Shown here: in pieces, positions 44,097-58,802 of the stretch | Numbering within the stretch: the first letter of the stretch is position 1 | Layout: the number at the start of each line of letters is the position of its first letter | Assembly: GCF_013031405.1 (NCBI RefSeq) | Contig: NZ_WPZY01000008.1 | Span: 169,070 to 233,069, forward strand | DNA: 64,000 nt | Source: Ruegeria sp. HKCCD8929 | GTDB lineage: Bacteria > Pseudomonadota > Alphaproteobacteria > Rhodobacterales > Rhodobacteraceae | Direction of reading: 5' to 3' | Position numbers and translations under genes: made by a program | Notes under the pieces: model-generated | Told to the model about the DNA's origin: nothing | Databases searched by the model: none | What the model saw: the letters and a program-made list of their open reading frames with translations, nothing else

Positions 44097-44126
44097 GCGG
44101 CGATTCGGGCTGCGCGCCGCTTTTTA
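44097..44126 (+). terminator. Terminator or attenuator between secE and nusG
   Basis: GCGGCG (44097-44102) pairs with CGCCGC (44115-44120) followed by TTTTTATT. Confidence 0.7.
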
Positions 44127-44218
44127 TTCCGGAAACCGCGGCAGCGCCGCGAACAGATTCAGTAACGGGCACGTTCACGGTAGGAACGGGCCAAAGGCAA
44201 AGCAAGGACGGCAGGTTC

Positions 44219-44752
44219 ATGGCGAAACGGTGGTACTCGGTCAGCGTTCTTTCGAACTTCGAAAAAAAGATCGCAGAACAGATCCGCACGTCCGTGGCCG
44301 AACAGGGCCTTGAGGATGACATCGACGAGGTTCTGGTACCCACCGAAGAGGTGATCGAAGTGCGCCGGGGCAAGAAGGTCACGACCGAACGCCGCTTCAT
44401 GCCCGGCTATGTGCTGGTGCATATGGAAATGTCCGACCAGGGCTATCACCTGGTCAACTCGATCAACCGGGTCACCGGCTTCCTCGGCCCCCAGGGCCGC
44501 CCGATGCCGATGCGCGATGCCGAGGTGAACCAGATCCTCAACCGCGTTCAGGAAGGTGAAGAAGCGCCCAAGCTGATGATCACCTTCGAGGTGGGCGAAA
44601 AGGTCAAGGTCAACGACGGCCCGTTCGAGGATTTCGACGGCATGGTCGAAGGCGTCGACGACGAGAACCAGAAGCTCAAGGTCACCGTCTCGATCTTTGG
44701 CCGGGAAACTCCGGTCGAGTTGGACTTCACGCAGGTTACGAAGCAGAGCTAA
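44219..44752 (+). CDS. nusG: Transcription termination/antitermination protein NusG
   Basis: A 177-residue protein with NGN domain ([20 protein letters not shown] at the start, then [13 protein letters not shown]) and C-terminal KOW domain ([20 protein letters not shown]). It binds RNA polymerase and links it to Rho or the ribosome. The ATG at 44219 gives the normal N-terminus. It is followed by a terminator and the AbiV-like gene instead of rplK. Confidence 0.97.
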   Translation: MAKRWYSVSVLSNFEKKIAEQIRTSVAEQGLEDDIDEVLVPTEEVIEVRRGKKVTTERRFMPGYVLVHMEMSDQGYHLVNSINRVTGFLGPQGRPMPMRDAEVNQILNRVQEGEEAPKLMITFEVGEKVKVNDGPFEDFDGMVEGVDDENQKLKVTVSIFGRETPVELDFTQVTKQS

Positions 44753-44775
44753 AGAGCTTTCCGACAAGATACGCG

Positions 44776-44810
44776 AAGCCGCGATGCCACGGGCAGCGCG
44801 GCTTTTTTTC
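44776..44810 (+). terminator. Rho-independent terminator of nusG
   Basis: AAGCCGCG (44776-44783) pairs with CGCGGCTT (44797-44804), followed by a T tract. Confidence 0.85.
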
Positions 44811-44892
44811 TTATTTGTCATTTGTCCAGACATTGTGGTCGTTCGCGTCTTTTGCGAAGCTGAGGTCGTGGTGGTGGTAAGGGCTATTTGAC

Positions 44893-45615
44893 TTGAAGAA
44901 TGTACTCAATCAATACCGTGGCCCGCTCACGCCGACGCAGATCGCGGAGGGAATTTCGGCGGCTCAAGAGAACGCGCGCCGCTTGATTGACGATGCAAGA
45001 CTGTTGCTGGAAGCGGGACGGCTTCCATCTGCTGCTGCACTGGCCATTCTTTCCATCGAGGAGCGTGGCAAAACCATCGTGCTTAAAAGGCTTGCTCTTG
45101 TGCGGGAGCCAGCTGATTTGAAGACGACGTGGCGCGAGTATCGCAGCCATCGTGCGAAAAATGCTGGATGGATCATCCCACAACTCGTTCAAGACGGGGC
45201 GAGAACCATGCAAAGCATGGCGACGGTAGTCGATTACAACGCCGAACATGCTGTCGTACTAGACGCGCTGAAGCAGATAAGCTTCTACACTGATTGTCTT
45301 GCTAAGGCTCATTGGAGTATTCCCAATGAGGTAATTGATGAACCTTTAGTTCGGTCCTTGGTGTCATCGGCTGAAATGATGTGGGGTGGCCGCTCGATCA
45401 CAACGCGCGAGATTGAGCTTTGGGCGGAGATCGTCGGACCTCACTACAATCAAGCTCGCATGGCCGAAGCAGTGATCGAGTGGCAGCACGCTATGGTCGC
45501 AGAAGGGCTCAGCGACACTTCGCCGAAAGAGCTAGAGGCATTCATGCGGGGAGAACCGATTGAGCCTGACAACGAACTTAACGCTAAAGATGCAAGGCAC
45601 GATGTAACGGATTAG
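44893..45615 (+). CDS. AbiV-family abortive infection protein (HEPN)
   Basis: A 240-residue protein with the AbiV pattern: ENARRLIDDARLLLEAGRLP (about residues 26-45), SAAALAILSIEERGKTIVL and a REYRSHRAKN segment. The last gives R-x4-H (about R81-H86), the HEPN RNase-type motif, although catalysis is not shown. AbiV of Lactococcus stops phage propagation by blocking translation. The start appears to be TTG at 44893 with AAGGG upstream. It lies alone between nusG and rplK with more A/T than its neighbours, so it is probably an acquired defence gene. No antitoxin partner is visible. Confidence 0.8.
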   Translation: MKNVLNQYRGPLTPTQIAEGISAAQENARRLIDDARLLLEAGRLPSAAALAILSIEERGKTIVLKRLALVREPADLKTTWREYRSHRAKNAGWIIPQLVQDGARTMQSMATVVDYNAEHAVVLDALKQISFYTDCLAKAHWSIPNEVIDEPLVRSLVSSAEMMWGGRSITTREIELWAEIVGPHYNQARMAEAVIEWQHAMVAEGLSDTSPKELEAFMRGEPIEPDNELNAKDARHDVTD

Positions 45616-45687
45616 GGTAGCGATTTACAAGAAAGGAACGGTAGTACTGGGCTCGAAGCGGTCGCCTCAGATTGTGACGCCAGCCAC

Positions 45688-45716
45688 TTGCCAACCTCTC
45701 CGTACCAATGTACACG
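45688..45716 (+). promoter_or_regulatory. Possible promoter of rplKA
   Basis: TTGCCA (45688-45693), 17-base spacer and TACACG (45711-45716). The -10 match is weak. The 222-base gap before rplK holds no other clear element. Confidence 0.3.
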
Positions 45717-45837
45717 CCGCCTCTATCGTCTTCGGGCGAGATTCTCTCGTGGGAGATTCCGGGATCGCGATCTTGGGTCGGACCACGCAACATAATCTGG
45801 TCGGGGCGCGCCCTGACTTAGTTGAAAGGAAAACCAA

Positions 45838-46287
45838 ATGGCCAAGAAGCTTGCTGGTACAATGAAGCTGCAGGTTCCTGCAGGTCAGGCGAACCCGTCG
45901 CCGCCAGTTGGTCCGGCGCTGGGTCAGCGCGGCATCAACATCATGGAATTCTGCAAGGCGTTCAACGCCAAGACCGCAGACATGGAGCCCGGCGCTCCGT
46001 GCCCGACCGTGATCACCTATTATCAGGACAAGTCCTTCACCATGGACATCAAGACGCCGCCCGCGTCTTACTACCTGAAAAAAGCGGCTGGTCTGAAACC
46101 CGTCGGCAAGCGGAACCGCCCGCGTGGTGCGGAAAACCCCGGTCGTGAGACCGTGGCCACCGTGACCTCAAAGCAGGTTCGTGAAATCGCCGAAGCCAAA
46201 ATGAAGGATCTGAACGCCAACGACGTCGAAGGCGCAATGCAGATCATCCTGGGCTCGGCCCGCTCCATGGGCATCGAGGTGAAGTAA
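45838..46287 (+). CDS. rplK: 50S ribosomal protein L11
   Basis: A 149-residue L11. [22 protein letters not shown] and the C-terminal rRNA-binding domain ([20 protein letters not shown]) are typical. L11 forms the GTPase-associated centre and is needed for the stringent response. rplA begins one base after its stop. Confidence 0.98.
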   Translation: MAKKLAGTMKLQVPAGQANPSPPVGPALGQRGINIMEFCKAFNAKTADMEPGAPCPTVITYYQDKSFTMDIKTPPASYYLKKAAGLKPVGKRNRPRGAENPGRETVATVTSKQVREIAEAKMKDLNANDVEGAMQIILGSARSMGIEVK

Positions 46288-46288
46288 G

Positions 46289-46987
46289 ATGGCTAAACTC
46301 GGAAAACGCACCCGCGCCGCGCGCGAAGCTTTCGCCGGCAAGGACAACCTGTCGGTGGAAGAAGCTGTCTCGCTGGTCAAGGCAAACGCCTCGGCCAAAT
46401 TCGATGAGACCGTCGAGATCGCCATGAACCTGGGTGTTGACACCCGCCATGCGGACCAGATGGTGCGCGGCGTGGTCGGCCTGCCGAACGGCACCGGTAA
46501 AGCCATGCGCGTTGCCGTCTTCGCCCGCGGCCCCAAGGCGGACGAAGCCAAAGAGGCCGGCGCCGACATCATCGGCGCAGAGGACCTGATGGAAACCATT
46601 CAGGGCGGCACCATCGAGTTCGATCGCTGCATCGCGACCCCGGACATGATGCCTGTCGTTGGCCGTCTGGGTAAGATCCTCGGCCCGCGCAACCTGATGC
46701 CGAACCCCAAGGTCGGCACCGTGACCATGGACGTGAAAGCGGCCGTGGAAGCAGCCAAGGGCGGTGAGGTCCAGTTCAAGGCGGAAAAAGGCGGTGTCGT
46801 GCACGCCGGCGTCGGCAAAGCCTCGTTCGACGAAGCCAAGCTGGTTGAAAACGTCCGTGCCTTCATCTCGGCCGTGGCCAAGGCCAAGCCGACGGGCGCC
46901 AAGGGCACCTACATGAAGAAAATCGCGCTGAGTTCGACCATGGGTCCGGGTGTGACCGTGGACGTGGCGCAGGCCTCGGGCGAATAA
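46289..46987 (+). CDS. rplA: 50S ribosomal protein L1
   Basis: A 232-residue L1 with the usual two-domain pattern ([40 protein letters not shown]). L1 forms the mobile stalk near the E site and in many bacteria represses its own operon. It is followed by a good terminator, so rplKA is a separate unit from rplJL. Confidence 0.98.
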   Translation: MAKLGKRTRAAREAFAGKDNLSVEEAVSLVKANASAKFDETVEIAMNLGVDTRHADQMVRGVVGLPNGTGKAMRVAVFARGPKADEAKEAGADIIGAEDLMETIQGGTIEFDRCIATPDMMPVVGRLGKILGPRNLMPNPKVGTVTMDVKAAVEAAKGGEVQFKAEKGGVVHAGVGKASFDEAKLVENVRAFISAVAKAKPTGAKGTYMKKIALSSTMGPGVTVDVAQASGE

Positions 46988-47016
46988 GCTCAGGCCGTCA
47001 GGTTTGAAAGATGAGT

Positions 47017-47050
47017 CCCGGGTGGTGCAAACCGCCCGGGATTTTCTTTT
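47017..47050 (+). terminator. Rho-independent terminator of rplKA
   Basis: CCCGGGTGGT (47017-47026) pairs with ACCGCCCGGG (47031-47040), one G-T pair, followed by ATTTTCTTTT. Confidence 0.85.
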
Positions 47051-47126
47051 GCCGCATTCAGTGTCAGGGTTGGGCAAGGCGGCCTTGGCGGCCCGGGTTG
47101 GTGTTTCTCGCGGTAAGGAGGAGATC

Positions 47127-47885
47127 ATGGAGACAAAACGGGACCTCCTCCAGCGGTTCCTGAAAGGGATCGAAACCGGGGATGCCATGGCTGCGGCGGT
47201 CGTCAACGAAGACAAGTACATTCAGCACAACCCCCAGACCCACGAAGGCAGCGAAGGCATTGCGGCGCTGTTTGCCCGACTGTCCAAGACCTCGCCACGG
47301 GTGACATTCAAACGGGTGTTCGAAGACGGCGATTTTGCCTTTGCTCATAACGAATACGATTTCGCCAGCCTGCGCGCGGCCTTCGAGGTGTTTCGGTTCG
47401 AGGATGGTCAGGCCGTTGAGCACTGGGACAACATTCAGCCTTTGCTCGGCCCCAACCACTCGGGGCGCGGTATGCTGGACGGCTCTACCGAGATCACCGA
47501 TCTGGACAAGACCGAGGCCAATCGGGCCTTGGCGCGCACCTTTGTCGAAGAGGTGCTGATCGGTCGCCAGCCAGAGAGGTTGGCGGATTTCATTGCGGAG
47601 GATCTGATACAGCACAGCCCGGACCTTGCCGATGGCCTGCCCGCCCTGCGCACAGCTCTGGAGCAAACAGAAAATGGCCATCCGGTGCTGGTCTACGAGC
47701 GTCTCCATCGGGTTCTGGCCGAGGGCAATTTCGTGCTCTGCGTCTGCGAAGGCCAGCGAAAGGGCGTGCACACGAGCTTCTATGAGCTGTTCCGCATTGA
47801 GGCCGGTTTGATCGTCGAACACTGGGATACGGTCGAGGCGATTCCGCCCCGCGAAGAGTGGAAGAACAACAACGGAAAGTTCTGA
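47127..47885 (+). CDS. Two-domain SnoaL-like (NTF2-fold) protein
   Basis: A 252-residue protein made of two similar halves. Each contains a SnoaL/ester cyclase pattern: YIQHNPQTHEGSEGIAALF ... EVFRFEDGQAVEHWD in the first and LIQHSPDLADGLPALRTAL ... ELFRIEAGLIVEHWDTV in the second. Such NTF2-like folds bind small hydrophobic molecules or act as isomerases or cyclases; the ligand is unknown. AAGGAGGAG fixes the ATG at 47127. It sits between rplKA and rplJL, an unusual location, after the rplA terminator. Confidence 0.85.
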   Translation: METKRDLLQRFLKGIETGDAMAAAVVNEDKYIQHNPQTHEGSEGIAALFARLSKTSPRVTFKRVFEDGDFAFAHNEYDFASLRAAFEVFRFEDGQAVEHWDNIQPLLGPNHSGRGMLDGSTEITDLDKTEANRALARTFVEEVLIGRQPERLADFIAEDLIQHSPDLADGLPALRTALEQTENGHPVLVYERLHRVLAEGNFVLCVCEGQRKGVHTSFYELFRIEAGLIVEHWDTVEAIPPREEWKNNNGKF

Positions 47886-47942
47886 AATCCCCGGTACCGC
47901 GATCCGGTCGCTGAACAGTAGCAAACACCTGCAATTTACCCC

Positions 47943-47971
47943 TTGGAAACCCCGGCGCTCTGGCCTAAAGA
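47943..47971 (+). promoter_or_regulatory. Promoter of rplJL
   Basis: TTGGAA (47943-47948), 17-base spacer and TAAAGA (47966-47971). Transcription would begin about ten bases later, just before the L10-leader hairpin. Confidence 0.5.
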
Positions 47972-47977
47972 GAACTG

Positions 47978-48209
47978 CGGAATAAAGCGTGCGATTCGTC
48001 GTGCGCTTTATTTCGTTTCGTCCAAGACGGTGGGTGGGTCCATATGGCCCCTTAATCTCCTGCCTGAGACGGGAAAGACCAAAGAATTCGAGGGTCCCGC
48101 CCTCGGGCGAATTTTGGCTCAACCCCGTAACAACGGACCTGAACGCCGGGGTTTTGCCCTCGGCAAATATGAGCCGGGATGACCCATCATCCCTAACTTG
48201 GAGAGAACT
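47978..48209 (+). promoter_or_regulatory. L10 leader of rplJL
   Basis: A leader of about 230 bases before rplJ. A stem AATAAAGCG (47981-47989) with CGCTTTATT (48004-48012) opens it, and several GC-rich stems follow. In other bacteria L10-(L12)4 binds such a leader to repress its own translation. The exact L10 site was not worked out. Confidence 0.55.
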
Positions 48210-48728
48210 GTGGATAGAGCCCAGAAAGAGAAAGTGGTCGAGGAACTCGGCCAGATCTTCGAAAGCTCTGGCGTCGTTGTGGTTGCCCACTACGTCGGTC
48301 TGACAGTTGCCGAGATGCAGGACCTGCGCGCGCGTGCACGCGAAGCGGGCGGGTCCGTGCGTGTTGCCAAGAACAGGCTCGCCAAAATCGCCCTTGAGGG
48401 AAAGCCGTGTGAAAGCATGGCCGACCTGCTGACGGGTATGACCGTTCTGACCTATTCCGAGGACCCCGTGGCAGCAGCCAAGGTGGCCGAGGACTTCGCC
48501 AAGGATAACAAGAAATTTGAAATCCTCGGCGGTGCAATGGGCGAGAACGCTCTGGACCGTGCCGGCGTTGAAGCCGTGTCGAAAATGCCGTCCCGCGAGG
48601 AGCTTATTGCTTCGATCGTGGGTTGCATCGGCGCACCTGCTTCGAACATCGCTGGCGCGATTGGCGCACCTGCAAGCAACATCGCAAGCATCCTTTCCAC
48701 CATCGAAGAGAAGGCGGAAGCTGCGTAA
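48210..48728 (+). CDS. rplJ: 50S ribosomal protein L10
   Basis: A 172-residue L10 ([20 protein letters not shown] at the start; [13 protein letters not shown]; a C-terminal helix that carries L7/L12 dimers). The start is a GTG at 48210 with GGAGAG five bases upstream, giving the standard N-terminus. Confidence 0.97.
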   Translation: MDRAQKEKVVEELGQIFESSGVVVVAHYVGLTVAEMQDLRARAREAGGSVRVAKNRLAKIALEGKPCESMADLLTGMTVLTYSEDPVAAAKVAEDFAKDNKKFEILGGAMGENALDRAGVEAVSKMPSREELIASIVGCIGAPASNIAGAIGAPASNIASILSTIEEKAEAA

Positions 48729-48807
48729 GCGGTTGGCACTGAATGATCTGCGTGGGGTGAACACCCTGACGTTGGAACACACACTGTAAACGGAAAGAGC
48801 TGATACA

Positions 48808-49185
48808 ATGGCTGATCTGAAGAAACTGGCAGAAGAGATCGTTGGTCTGACCCTGCTGGAAGCACAAGAACTGAAAACCATCCTCAAGGACGAGTACGGC
48901 ATCGAGCCCGCAGCCGGCGGCGCCGTCATGGTTGCAGCTGGTGGCGACGCCGCCGGTGGCGCAGCCGAGGAAGAGAAGACCGAATTCGACGTCGTTCTGA
49001 AGAACGCCGGCGCTTCGAAGATCAACGTGATCAAAGAAGTTCGCGCACTGACCGGCCTGGGCCTGAAAGAAGCCAAGGAACTGGTCGAAGCCGGCGGCAA
49101 GATCAAAGAAGCTGTGTCGAAAGACGAAGCCGAAGAAGTCAAAGGCAAGCTGGAAGCAGCTGGCGCCGAGGTCGAACTGGCCTAA
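48808..49185 (+). CDS. rplL: 50S ribosomal protein L7/L12
   Basis: A 125-residue protein with the N-terminal dimer domain ([19 protein letters not shown]), a flexible Ala/Gly hinge and the globular domain ([20 protein letters not shown]). It recruits translation GTPases such as EF-G and EF-Tu. Confidence 0.98.
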   Translation: MADLKKLAEEIVGLTLLEAQELKTILKDEYGIEPAAGGAVMVAAGGDAAGGAAEEEKTEFDVVLKNAGASKINVIKEVRALTGLGLKEAKELVEAGGKIKEAVSKDEAEEVKGKLEAAGAEVELA

Positions 49186-49224
49186 GCCCTTCTTCTGGTG
49201 CATCGCAGATGCATCGCAGAATTT

Positions 49225-49254
49225 GGCTGGGCCCGGAGAAATCCGGGTCCAGCC
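49225..49254 (+). terminator. Attenuator-like hairpin between rplL and rpoB
   Basis: GGCTGGGCCCGG (49225-49236) pairs with CCGGGTCCAGCC (49243-49254), with one G-T pair. No T tract follows, so read-through into rpoB is expected. Confidence 0.6.
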
Positions 49255-49260
49255 GAACCT

Positions 49261-49301
49261 GTCTTAGAAAGGGCCTCATGGATTGGGGCGTTTTCTAAGA
49301 C
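49261..49301 (+). promoter_or_regulatory. Possible RNase III processing stem
   Basis: GTCTTAGAAA (49261-49270) pairs perfectly with TTTCTAAGAC (49292-49301). A processing stem between rplL and rpoB is known in enteric bacteria; here it is inferred from position. Confidence 0.45.
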
Positions 49302-49436
49302 GCGGTTCGCGGATCGGGAGGCCGCCACTCGGGACGGTGGCCATGAATTGATCCGGACGTGTCGTCTCGTATGTGCAAGGCGCCGGGGCCCGACGGTGTC
49401 TTTGCCCGCTGAGAACATCGAAAGGTGACATCTGAC

Positions 49437-53573
<4,137 letters not shown>

Positions 53574-53653
53574 GAATTTTAAAAAATTCTTGGGCGGAAA
53601 CTTTTGAAGTTTCCGCTCACCTCTCCCCCCTTCCGCAAGATTTGAGGTAACAA

Positions 53654-56600
53654 ATGAACCAGGAAATCACCAACAACCCGTTCAACCCGCTGACGCCCCC
53701 GAAGGTCTTCGACGAGATCAAGGTCTCGCTGGCGTCGCCCGAGCGGATCCTGTCTTGGTCCTATGGCGAGATCAAGAAACCCGAAACCATCAACTACCGG
53801 ACGTTCAAGCCCGAGCGTGACGGCCTGTTCTGCGCGCGTATCTTTGGCCCGATCAAGGATTACGAATGTCTGTGCGGCAAATATAAGCGGATGAAGTATC
53901 GCGGCGTTGTCTGCGAAAAGTGTGGCGTGGAAGTCACCCTGCAGAAAGTCCGCCGCGAGCGTATGGGCCACATCGAACTGGCCGCGCCGGTCGCACACAT
54001 CTGGTTCCTGAAATCGCTGCCGTCCCGCATCGGTCTGATGCTGGACATGACGCTGCGCGATCTGGAACGCGTTCTGTACTTTGAAAACTATGTTGTCATC
54101 GAGCCCGGTCTGACCGACCTGACCTATGGCCAGATGCTGACCGAAGAAGAGTACATGGATGCGCAGGATGCTTACGGCATGGATGCGTTCACCGCCAATA
54201 TCGGTGCCGAAGCCATCCGTGAGATGCTGGCCCAGATCGATCTGGAAGCCGAGGCCGAACAGCTGCGCGCTGATCTGGCCGAGGCAACCGGCGAGCTGAA
54301 GCCCAAGAAGATCATCAAGCGTCTGAAAGTTGTTGAATCCTTCCTCGAGTCGGGCAACCGGCCTGAATGGATGGTGATGACCGTGATCCCGGTCATTCCG
54401 CCGGAACTGCGTCCGCTGGTTCCGCTGGATGGTGGCCGTTTCGCGACCTCGGATCTGAACGATCTGTATCGCCGCGTCATCAACCGGAACAACCGTCTGA
54501 AGCGTCTGATTGAACTGCGCGCGCCTGACATCATTGTCCGCAACGAAAAGCGGATGCTGCAGGAATCCGTTGACGCTCTGTTCGACAACGGCCGTCGCGG
54601 CCGCGTAATCACCGGCGCCAACAAGCGTCCGCTAAAATCGCTGTCGGACATGCTGAAAGGTAAACAGGGCCGCTTCCGTCAGAACCTTCTGGGTAAGCGC
54701 GTCGACTTCTCGGGCCGTTCGGTCATCGTGACCGGTCCGGAACTCAAGCTGCACCAGTGTGGTCTGCCCAAGAAGATGGCGCTGGAGTTGTTCAAGCCGT
54801 TCATCTACTCGCGCCTTGAAGCCAAAGGTCTGTCTTCGACCGTGAAACAGGCGAAGAAACTGGTCGAGAAAGAGCGTCCCGAAGTGTGGGATATCCTCGA
54901 CGAGGTGATCCGCGAACACCCGGTCATGCTGAACCGTGCGCCGACGCTGCACCGTCTTGGCATCCAGGCGTTCGAGCCGGTTCTGATCGAAGGTAAAGCG
55001 ATCCAGCTGCACCCGCTGGTCTGTTCGGCCTTTAACGCCGACTTCGACGGTGACCAGATGGCGGTTCACGTGCCGCTGAGCCTTGAGGCGCAGCTGGAAG
55101 CGCGTGTTCTGATGATGTCGACGAACAACGTTCTGTCGCCCGCAAACGGCGCGCCGATCATCGTTCCGTCGCAGGACATGATCCTTGGTCTCTACTACCT
55201 GACGTTGGAACGCGAAGGCATGCCGGGCGAAGGCAAGGTGTTCGGCTCCATCGACGAGGTGCAGCACGCGCTGGACGCGGGCGAGGTGCACCTGCACTCG
55301 AAGATCACCGCGCGGATCGCGCAGATCGACGACGAGGGCAACGAGGTTCTCCAGCGGTTCGAGACCACCCCGGGCCGTGTGCGCCTGGGTGCTCTTCTGC
55401 CGATGAACAACAAGGCCCCGTTCGAATTGGTCAACCGTCTGCTGCGGAAGAAAGAAGTGCAGCAGGTGATCGACACCGTCTACCGTTACTGCGGCCAGAA
55501 AGAGTCGGTGATCTTCTGCGACCAGATCATGTCGATGGGCTTCAAGGAGGCGTTCAAGGCCGGTATCTCGTTCGGCAAGGACGACATGGTGATCCCCGGT
55601 GACAAATGGGGCATCGTGGACGATACCCGCAGCCAGGTGAAGGACTTTGAACAGCAGTACATGGACGGCCTGATCACGCAGGGCGAAAAGTACAACAAAG
55701 TTGTCGATGCCTGGTCGAAATGTAACGACCGCGTCACCGAGGCGATGATGAACACCATCTCGTCCTCGGCCAAGGACGAGGGCGGCGCCGAACAGGAACC
55801 GAACTCGGTCTACATGATGGCTCACTCGGGCGCGCGGGGCTCGGTCACTCAGATGAAACAGCTGGGCGGGATGCGCGGCCTGATGGCCAAGCCGAACGGC
55901 GACATCATCGAGACGCCGATCATCTCGAACTTCAAGGAAGGTCTGACCGTTCTTGAATACTTCAACTCGACCCACGGCGCCCGTAAGGGTCTGTCGGATA
56001 CCGCTCTTAAGACGGCGAACTCGGGCTACCTGACCCGCCGTCTGGTGGACGTGGCGCAGGACTGCATCGTGCGCGACCACGACTGCGGCACCGACCGTGC
56101 GATCACTGCCGAGGCAGCGGTCAACGATGGTGAGGTCGTTGCCTCGCTGGCCGAGCGTGTGCTGGGCCGTGTGGCTGCCGACGACATCCTGCGTCCGGGC
56201 ACGGATGAGGTGATTGTGGCCGCCGGTCAGCTGATCGACGAGCGTATGGCCGACACCATCGATGAGGCCGGCGTTCAGTCGACCCGCATCCGTTCGCCTC
56301 TGACCTGTGAGTCCGAGGAAGGCGTCTGCGCCACCTGCTACGGCCGTGACCTTGCACGCGGCACCATGGTGAACACCGGTGAAGCGGTCGGCATCATCGC
56401 CGCCCAGTCCATCGGTGAACCCGGCACCCAGCTGACGATGCGAACCTTCCACATCGGCGGCGTTGCCCAGGGTGGCCAGCAGTCGTTCCAGGAAGCCAGC
56501 CAGGACGGTGTCGTTGCGTTCGAGAACCCGCAGATCCTGGCCAATGCCGCAGGCGAAAGCCTGGTCATGGGCCGGAACATGAAGCTGGTGATCAACGACG

Positions 56601-57895
56601 AGCACGGCGAAGAGCGTGCCAGCTTCAAGCTGGGCTACGGCTCCAAGCTGTTCGTCAAGGACGGCACCAAGGTGGCGCGTGGCGACAAGCTGTTCGAATG
56701 GGATCCCTACACCCTGCCGATCATCGCAGAGAAAGCCGGTACCGCGAAATATGTCGACCTTGTTTCGGGCCTTGCTGTCCGTGACGAGACCGACGATGCA
56801 ACCGGCATGACCCAGAAGATCGTGATCGACTGGCGCGCTGCCCCCAAAGGCAGCGATCTGAAGCCTGAGATCATTCTGGTCGGTGAAGATGGCGAGCCGG
56901 TCCGCAACGATGCGGGCAACCCGGTTCACTATCCGATGTCGGTGGATGCGATCCTGTCGGTTGAAGATGGTCAGACCATCGAAGCCGGTGACGTTGTCGC
57001 GCGTATCCCGCGTGAAGGCGCCAAGACCAAGGACATCACCGGTGGTCTGCCGCGTGTGGCCGAACTGTTCGAGGCCCGTCGTCCCAAGGATCACGCGATC
57101 ATCGCCGAAGCCGATGGTTACGTGCGCTTTGGCCGCGACTACAAGAACAAGCGCCGCATCACCATCGAGCCCAGCGACGAGTCGATGGAGCCGGTCGAAT
57201 ACATGGTGCCTAAGGGCAAGCACATCCCGGTGCAGGAAGGCGACTTCGTGCAGAAGGGTGACTATATCATGGACGGCAACCCGGCCCCGCATGACATCCT
57301 GTCGATCATGGGTGTCGAGGCTCTGGCCGATTACATGATCAACGAGGTGCAGGAGGTCTATCGTCTGCAGGGCGTTAAGATCAACGACAAGCACATCGAG
57401 GTCATCGTGCGCCAGATGTTGCAGAAGTGGGAGATCCTGGATTCGGGCGACACCACCCTGCTCAAGGGCGAACATGTCGACAAGCAGGAGTTCGACGCGG
57501 CCAACGAGAAGACGTTGTCGCGCGGTGGCCGTCCGGCACAGGGCGAGCCGATCCTGCTGGGCATTACCAAGGCCTCGCTGCAGACCCGTTCGTTCATCTC
57601 GGCGGCCTCCTTCCAGGAGACTACCCGCGTGCTGACCGAAGCCTCGGTTCAGGGCAAGAAGGATAAGCTGGTCGGCCTCAAGGAGAACGTCATCGTGGGC
57701 CGTCTGATCCCGGCCGGTACCGGTGGCGCCACCCAGCGCGTCCGCCACATCGCGCAGCAGCGCGACAACGTGGTGATCGAAGCGCGCCGGGAAGAGGCCG
57801 AAGCGGCGGCTGCTCTGGCGGCTCCGATCATGGAGGACGACATCATCGGGGACGAGTTCGACACCCTGGTCGATACCCCGGAAAGCCGCGAGTAA
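53654..57895 (+). CDS. rpoC: RNA polymerase subunit beta'
   Basis: A 1413-residue catalytic subunit. The N-terminal zinc site ([20 protein letters not shown]), the active-site [12 protein letters not shown] with three aspartates, the trigger loop region and the second zinc site ([13 protein letters not shown]) are all visible. It begins 80 bases after rpoB in a region with two small stems and ends at a strong terminator. Confidence 0.99.
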   Translation: MNQEITNNPFNPLTPPKVFDEIKVSLASPERILSWSYGEIKKPETINYRTFKPERDGLFCARIFGPIKDYECLCGKYKRMKYRGVVCEKCGVEVTLQKVRRERMGHIELAAPVAHIWFLKSLPSRIGLMLDMTLRDLERVLYFENYVVIEPGLTDLTYGQMLTEEEYMDAQDAYGMDAFTANIGAEAIREMLAQIDLEAEAEQLRADLAEATGELKPKKIIKRLKVVESFLESGNRPEWMVMTVIPVIPPELRPLVPLDGGRFATSDLNDLYRRVINRNNRLKRLIELRAPDIIVRNEKRMLQESVDALFDNGRRGRVITGANKRPLKSLSDMLKGKQGRFRQNLLGKRVDFSGRSVIVTGPELKLHQCGLPKKMALELFKPFIYSRLEAKGLSSTVKQAKKLVEKERPEVWDILDEVIREHPVMLNRAPTLHRLGIQAFEPVLIEGKAIQLHPLVCSAFNADFDGDQMAVHVPLSLEAQLEARVLMMSTNNVLSPANGAPIIVPSQDMILGLYYLTLEREGMPGEGKVFGSIDEVQHALDAGEVHLHSKITARIAQIDDEGNEVLQRFETTPGRVRLGALLPMNNKAPFELVNRLLRKKEVQQVIDTVYRYCGQKESVIFCDQIMSMGFKEAFKAGISFGKDDMVIPGDKWGIVDDTRSQVKDFEQQYMDGLITQGEKYNKVVDAWSKCNDRVTEAMMNTISSSAKDEGGAEQEPNSVYMMAHSGARGSVTQMKQLGGMRGLMAKPNGDIIETPIISNFKEGLTVLEYFNSTHGARKGLSDTALKTANSGYLTRRLVDVAQDCIVRDHDCGTDRAITAEAAVNDGEVVASLAERVLGRVAADDILRPGTDEVIVAAGQLIDERMADTIDEAGVQSTRIRSPLTCESEEGVCATCYGRDLARGTMVNTGEAVGIIAAQSIGEPGTQLTMRTFHIGGVAQGGQQSFQEASQDGVVAFENPQILANAAGESLVMGRNMKLVINDEHGEERASFKLGYGSKLFVKDGTKVARGDKLFEWDPYTLPIIAEKAGTAKYVDLVSGLAVRDETDDATGMTQKIVIDWRAAPKGSDLKPEIILVGEDGEPVRNDAGNPVHYPMSVDAILSVEDGQTIEAGDVVARIPREGAKTKDITGGLPRVAELFEARRPKDHAIIAEADGYVRFGRDYKNKRRITIEPSDESMEPVEYMVPKGKHIPVQEGDFVQKGDYIMDGNPAPHDILSIMGVEALADYMINEVQEVYRLQGVKINDKHIEVIVRQMLQKWEILDSGDTTLLKGEHVDKQEFDAANEKTLSRGGRPAQGEPILLGITKASLQTRSFISAASFQETTRVLTEASVQGKKDKLVGLKENVIVGRLIPAGTGGATQRVRHIAQQRDNVVIEARREEAEAAAALAAPIMEDDIIGDEFDTLVDTPESRE

Positions 57896-57916
57896 CCCTT
57901 GCCGATTTGAACTGAG

Positions 57917-57952
57917 TAAGGCCCCGCAGAAATGTGGGGCCTTACTGTTTTC
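57917..57952 (+). terminator. Rho-independent terminator of rpoBC
   Basis: TAAGGCCCC (57917-57925) pairs with GGGGCCTTA (57936-57944), followed by CTGTTTT. Confidence 0.85.
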
Positions 57953-58043
57953 AACGGTCTGTTTCCCGGTTGCCTTTGGGTCAGATCGTTGTTTTTGCGG
58001 TGGGGTTGGTGCTGTGACAGAACCGGAATTGTAGGGTTTTGCA

Positions 58044-58616
58044 ATGTCGGTGCCAAACGAACGAGAGGTGAGGCCCTTGGCGAACAGATTTGTCCTGATC
58101 TCGGGCTGTTCCGGCGGTGGAAAGTCGACGCTGCTGACCGAGCTTGAACGGCGCGGGCATGCAGTTGTCGAAGAGCCGGGCCGCCGCATCGTCGCGGAAG
58201 AAAAGGCCGGATCGGGCTCAGCCTTGCCCTGGGTGGACATGGCCGCCTTCGCCCGGCGCGCGGTCGCGGTGTCTCGAACCGATTTGTCCAAGGCGCGCGA
58301 CGTTCAGGGATTGGTGTTCTTCGACAGGGGGTTAGTCGATGCTGCCGTGGCTTTGGAACATTCAGCCGGTGTGCCCTATCGCGAGACCATCGGCAGCCGC
58401 AGGCCCTATTCGAACCCGGTTTTCCTTGCGCCACCCTGGCCCGAGATTTTCACTCAGGACCCGGATCGCCGCCACGATCTGACCTCGGCCATTGAGGAAT
58501 TCGAACGCCTGCAAGCCGCATGTGCCGGAATGAACTACGACATCCAGCTCTTGCCAAAAACCGGCGTCAAGCAGCGTGCGGACTTCGTTCTTGATGTGGT
58601 TTCACAGTCCCAATAG
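58044..58616 (+). CDS. AAA-type ATPase/kinase-like P-loop protein
   Basis: A 190-residue protein with Walker A SGCSGGGKSTLLTELERRG (about residues 20-38) and FFDRGLVDAAVAL (Walker B and lid region, about 93-105). The layout resembles AAA_28/NadR-type kinases of small molecules. The substrate is unknown. It lies after the rpoC terminator and is the first of three genes that separate rpoBC from rpsL. Start ATG 58044. Confidence 0.75.
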   Translation: MSVPNEREVRPLANRFVLISGCSGGGKSTLLTELERRGHAVVEEPGRRIVAEEKAGSGSALPWVDMAAFARRAVAVSRTDLSKARDVQGLVFFDRGLVDAAVALEHSAGVPYRETIGSRRPYSNPVFLAPPWPEIFTQDPDRRHDLTSAIEEFERLQAACAGMNYDIQLLPKTGVKQRADFVLDVVSQSQ

Positions 58617-58802
58617 CGGGCGTTCGAGGCGCATGTTAGCGGCTTCGGGCGCTGACAACAGTGCAGCCACAGTCATCTTGGTTGCCATAAATCTGCGATT
58701 GCCATTCCGCAGGTGTCCCCCCAATGTGCCGAAACAGTGGACATTGAACCAGCGCTGGCTCCACGCGGCCCGAAACATATCGACACCATTGGGTAACAGA
58801 TC

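Noticed and set aside
44893..45837. A toxin-antitoxin pair formed by the AbiV-like gene and a small neighbour
   Set aside because: No second open frame with a ribosome-binding site was found between 44753 and 45837.
58602..58688. A 28-residue frame on the reverse strand after the P-loop gene
   Set aside because: No ribosome-binding site and no other support.
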